From Saururus chinensis (lineage: Eukaryota; Streptophyta; Magnoliopsida; Piperales; Saururaceae): 64,000 nt of DNA. Location: positions 27,832,501 through 27,896,500 of the forward strand of contig CP141146.1 in assembly GCA_035235625.1 (NCBI GenBank), in the 5' to 3' direction. A model generated the notes under the pieces. It was not told the DNA's origin and searched no databases. It worked only from the letters and a program-made list of their open reading frames with translations. The translations under genes were made by a program, and so were the position numbers. Positions 60,263-64,000 of this stretch are shown here, piece by piece; the first letter of the stretch is position 1, and each line of letters begins with the position of its first letter.

Positions 60263-60996
60263 GAAAGAGGGATCCGTCATTCAAGAGATGCATATAAAAG
60301 GAAAGAGTGAAAAAGATGTTGTAATTATGTCACAAACCTCATCAGTTGATGGTGAAAGCATAGGACCACACTCAGCCAAAAAGCAAAAGATCGCTGAAAA
60401 TCTATCTCATCTGCGAGACGCTGGCTCTAAAACTACCAAGAACAGTGAAGTTCATGTTCTAGGTAAAAGTGTATTTTTATGGGTCTAGGTAAAACTATTG
60501 CTTATATGCTCATTACAGCTTGATTCAAGTATTGAAGCATATGACTTATGGATGATATTCTTATTTTTACAGTGTGTATCATCGTAGGCATGGCTAAAGG
60601 GGGCCCACGTATAGCTGTTTATGATTTATGTAAAAAATTTCAGTGGCCATTGCAAAAGTTCATATGTAGTGAACATAAATCAAAGTAAGTACAATCAGTG
60701 CTAGGCTTGCTTTCAAATCATAAATAGTTTTTAATTCTTTTGTCTTTAGTTACTAGGGTTTGTACTTTTCTCACAGGTCACTGGAAATTGTGAGCAATGG
60801 GCCTGATCATAGGACATGGTATATCAGTTTTGTGTGGACAATTAATTTTACACATACCCAATTTTGGGAGTATCGAGCTCACAGGGCAAAAAAGTGCTGA
60901 TAAAAAAGCTCGCAAGATTCAGCAGCTCTTCTCATGTTACAGGAGCTTTAGAGACGTGGAAGATGCGTTATGGAAGTTTTATGACACAGAGAAACG
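60263..60996 (+). pseudogene. U5: dsRNA-binding-domain-like exons
   Basis: D1 (60263-60462) is open throughout (CAA replaces the TGA stop), but its acceptor changed to GATGG, and it lacks about 18 bp near LSPLDSLP. D2 (60573-60684) keeps GGPRIAVYDLCKKFQWPL. D3 (60777-60996) has an intact CACAG acceptor, encodes LILHIPNFGSIELTGQKSAD and ends ...YDTEKR before GTAAGT. This is the most complete D set, yet the one-base break inside D3 remains. Confidence 0.5.
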
Positions 60997-61360
60997 GTAA
61001 GTATTTTTACATAGACTTAAGTTATTTATATTCTTTGTAAATGTGTCAAGTGGTGGCATCAGGAGTGAAGCTGTTGTTTCATTTCAGCTCCACTAATTCT
61101 TCATTTAGATAAATTCTTTTGATCAACAGATGTAACCTTTATCCTAAGTTGCATAGGCATTACATGAACAAGAACATTGTATATTCTTTATAGTAAATAT
61201 CTACATTCAAATTAGAACATTGCTCATTTTATTATACATAAAAAAACATGCAATGAAGCTGTTTTTTCCCTGAAAATTTGCTGCATTTAAAAATCAATAT
61301 GAGCTAATTATTATCAAATTAGATTTGGTTAAAATTTTTGTTTTTCTATTATGTCTACAG

Positions 61361-61683
61361 GTGCTTGAACATTTGGCATTCATAAGCAAGATCAATTAGT
61401 TACTATGAGGGGAAAAAATAAGGGAAACAAAGGAAATATGAAATGGAGGAAAAAGAATTAGGAAAAAAGGAGTAAAAAAATGAAAAAGGAGGAAAAAGTA
61501 TGAGGGAAAAAAGCGAGGGAAAAAAAACAAAAAAATGAAAGGATGAAAAACAACAAAATTTCCATCAACTTATATGAGAAAAGAAAAAAAGAAAATAAAG
61601 GAGAAAAGTAAATAAGGAAAAAAAGGATCTCCCTGCCCCTCCGCCACATGATCTCTACTTCATGCATTCATTTAGACCTAGAG
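61361..61683 (+). pseudogene. U5: D4 lysine-rich exon
   Basis: CTACAG acceptor and GTGAGA donor are kept. One A is lost in CATAAGCAAG, shifting the frame before the Lys-rich run. Confidence 0.4.
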
Positions 61684-62099
61684 GTGAGACCCTATGTCAC
61701 TTGTTTCTCTTTTTATTGAATATACAGTATAGACTAACTATTGCACAGCTAGTACCACATATCATGACATTCTAAATTCTTTAGGTTATCTCTATGTTAG
61801 GCAAGTAACTTTATTTAATCAGTAGCCTTATTTTATATTTTTAGGTTTTTAACTTTGGGAGGTGGCTTCTTTTATCAACCATATGGCACACACTTGATTA
61901 TATTGAAAAGATATTATAGATAATTAATATGCTTGCATGAATATTGGCCGCCAAACTTTTTTAAGATTGTACTAACCTGAATAGATATCAATACTCTATG
62001 AATGATTGGAGCACTTTACAGTGTGTTGTTACTTCAATATTTCCTATTTATTTTAATTGATCTTTAAAAAATAAAGGAAAAATTGTTCTTGATTTGCAG

Positions 62100-63128
62100 G
62101 GTATTTTTTCCAATAGCTCAGAAGTACTATTTATTTTATAATGTCTGAAGTAAATGAACATACTGTAGGAGCGAGAGACACATGAAGTCCATTTCGCATC
62201 AATGTCCAAAACAAACCTCTAAATAGTAGAGTGATAATGTCAATGGGTTGCGTGCAACAAGAGAGTTAACCTCTCGGGTCTCTGATTTGAGAATCTTCTA
62301 AAGTAGTTGTAACCAGAAATATGTATATATGTGTACATGTTTGGAAGCTTGTTGTTCCAGCATCAACATGGGAAATGCAAGTGATTTTATAAAGAATTTT
62401 AAGCATTTCTACTTATACTTTTTAGCTATGCAGATGGAAGTACTTCCATATTCTGTGTTTTACATATTCTTCGAGCAATACCTAGACATATGGAAAACAG
62501 CTTTAATACACATTGGCCTTTCTCTTGGTTAGTTCATTCAATCTGTTGTATAGAACTTTCTTATTATCTTGATAGCTATTACCTTATTAATCTGCCATGA
62601 GTTGGTCTGCTATGTGATTGTCGCTATCATCCTGGAAGGCAAATACAATAATAATGAATATGATGCCGTATTGATTGTTCTGTTTTAAGTGCAGGTAGCT
62701 TTTCCCTGTTTTCTATTACATCTAAAATTGCATACAGTAAAGAGTGGGCATCTTGTGTTTTCTGTCTGTGTTTGAGTCATTGTTCAATATTTCCTTTGCC
62801 ATTAATTTGTGTTGTACTCATTTATGTGAAGTCACCATTCATTATTTTCCACTTGAACCTTTTTCCATATATTGACATGTCCATGCTGTGTTTTCTTAGT
62901 TAAACCCTGTAGATTTTCCATGATTGCTTGTCTGCTTCCATCATGTAGTTGATGGGATGCTTACTTTTTTTTTTCGTGTTTAAACTGCCGAGCTTATATT
63001 TGAAGTTCATAATATTCTCTCATATGTTCTAACATAAACTTTTGTAGGGTGTTATGGCTATCTTAAACATCCAACTAATGTAGTGTCTTATATAAACCTT
63101 GTCATGTCAATTGTGCTTGCTTTCTCTG
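62100..63128 (+). pseudogene. NPC1-like: U6: NPC1-like exons
   Basis: N0 is cut: CTCTGATTT joins TGAGAATC, so the exon end and donor are gone. N1 (62434-62527) encodes MEVLPYSVFYIFFEQYLDIW. Nb is at about 62615-62690. N2 (63048-63128) lacks the section between MSI and the end of VHAF, on top of the shared frame break. Confidence 0.78.
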
Positions 63129-63208
63129 TGAGTATCATTATCTTGTGCTTCAATTAAGAAGTGTCATATGTGCCAAATCATTGACGTATTATATCTTTTG
63201 TGTGACAG

Positions 63209-63941
63209 GAAAGAAGGATCTGTTATTTGAAAGATGTATATAAAAGGAAAGTGTGAAAAAGATGTTATAATTATGTCACAACCTCCTCAGTTGATGGTGA
63301 AAGTGTAGGACCACCCTCAGCCAAAAAGAAAAATATTGCTGAAAATCTATCTCCTTTGGACTCACTGCCAGGCGCTGGCTCTAAAACTACCAAGAATAGT
63401 GAAGTTCATGTTCCAGGTAAAAATGTTTTTTTTATGGGTCTAGGTATAACTATTGCTTATATGCTCATTACAGCTTGCTTATATGCTCATTACTTATGGA
63501 TGATATTCTTATTTTTGCAGTGTCTATGAGTTAGCATGGCTAAAGGGGGCCCACGTAGAGTTGTTTATGATTTATGTAAAAACTTTCAGTGGCCATTGCC
63601 AAAGTTCTTATGTAGCAAACATAAATCAAAGTAAGTACGATCAGTGCTAGGCTTGCTTTCAAATCATAAATAGTTTTTAATTCTTTTGTCTTTACTTACT
63701 AGTGTTTGCACTTTTCTCACAGGTAACTTGAAATTGTGAGCGATGGGCCTGATCCCAGGAATGGGTATATAAGTTTTGTGTGGACAATTAATTTTACACA
63801 TACCCAATTTTTGGGGTATCGAGCTCACAGGGCAAAAACGTGCTGATAAAAATAGTTCGCAAGATTCAGCAACTCTTCTTATGTTACAGGAGCTTCAGAT
63901 ATGTGGAATATGCGTTATGGAAGGTTTATGACACATAAATA
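63209..63941 (+). pseudogene. U6: dsRNA-binding-domain-like exons
   Basis: D1 (63209-63416) has a TGA and lost one base in CACAACCTCC. D2 (63521-63630) has a shortened start and GGPRRVVYDLCKNFQWPL. D3 (63723-63941) has TAA in place of the last Glu codon and an extra base before VRKIQQL. The unit continues past the window edge. Confidence 0.5.
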
Positions 63942-64000
63942 GTAAGTATTTTTTCACAGCCTTAAGTTATTTATATTCTTTGTAAATGTGTCAAGTGGTG

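Larger units (their letters stand above)
59151..64000 (+). repeat. Tandem array, right block (U5, U6)
   Basis: Same unit and period: N1 at 59468 and 62434, D3 at 60777 and 63723. It runs off the window end, so the array is longer than seen here. Confidence 0.85.

Overview
The window reads as nuclear DNA of a flowering plant, from a gene-poor, AT-rich region packed with transposable elements. The evidence is Ty3-type chromoviruses with a chromodomain, an Athila-type element primed by tRNA-Asp, hAT-like and Mutator-like non-autonomous elements, a CCCTAAA telomere-type motif, and intron-containing fragments of two plant-type genes. I cannot name the species. I see no gene that looks intact from start codon to stop codon, and no tRNA, rRNA or CRISPR locus. 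No alignment was run: every homology statement comes from reading copies side by side.

Layout. 1-2808 is a minus-strand long LTR (family A) cut by the window edge. 3130-6582 is a decayed chromovirus. 6583-8003 is a dispersed repeat (family B). 8004-10954 is a minus-strand Athila-type gag, its primer-binding site and its LTR. 11019-11255 is a foldback MITE. 11946-13640 is repeat D. 13641-17948 is a GC-richer stretch split by a 2.7 kb hAT-like element that carries its own nested insertions. 18111-29788 holds two inverted copies of a short non-autonomous LTR element (family X), both disrupted by family B. One family B copy contains a second hAT-like element.

29789-64000 is the most unusual part. 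A chromovirus (29789-35350) leads into a T-rich, gene-like 'head' and then a tandem array. The array unit is about 2.97 kb and joins four exons resembling the NPC1 sterol transporter to exons resembling a plant Dicer-type double-stranded-RNA-binding domain. Six units or part-units are visible (U1-U6). A similar chromovirus and head recur at 52653-59150, so virus, head and array appear to have been duplicated together. A 3.4 kb solo LTR of family A lies inside U2. Repeat D carrying a 1.24 kb solo LTR, followed by chromovirus 3, lies between U4 and U5. All copies share the same one-base frame breaks, so a pseudogene seems to have been amplified.

A second unexpected signal is a CpG-rich cassette of four CGTTCGAACG-like palindromes with 21 / 44-45 / 21 bp spacing. 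It occurs at three loci in two otherwise different LTR families (A and the Athila type), in the same orientation relative to the LTR.
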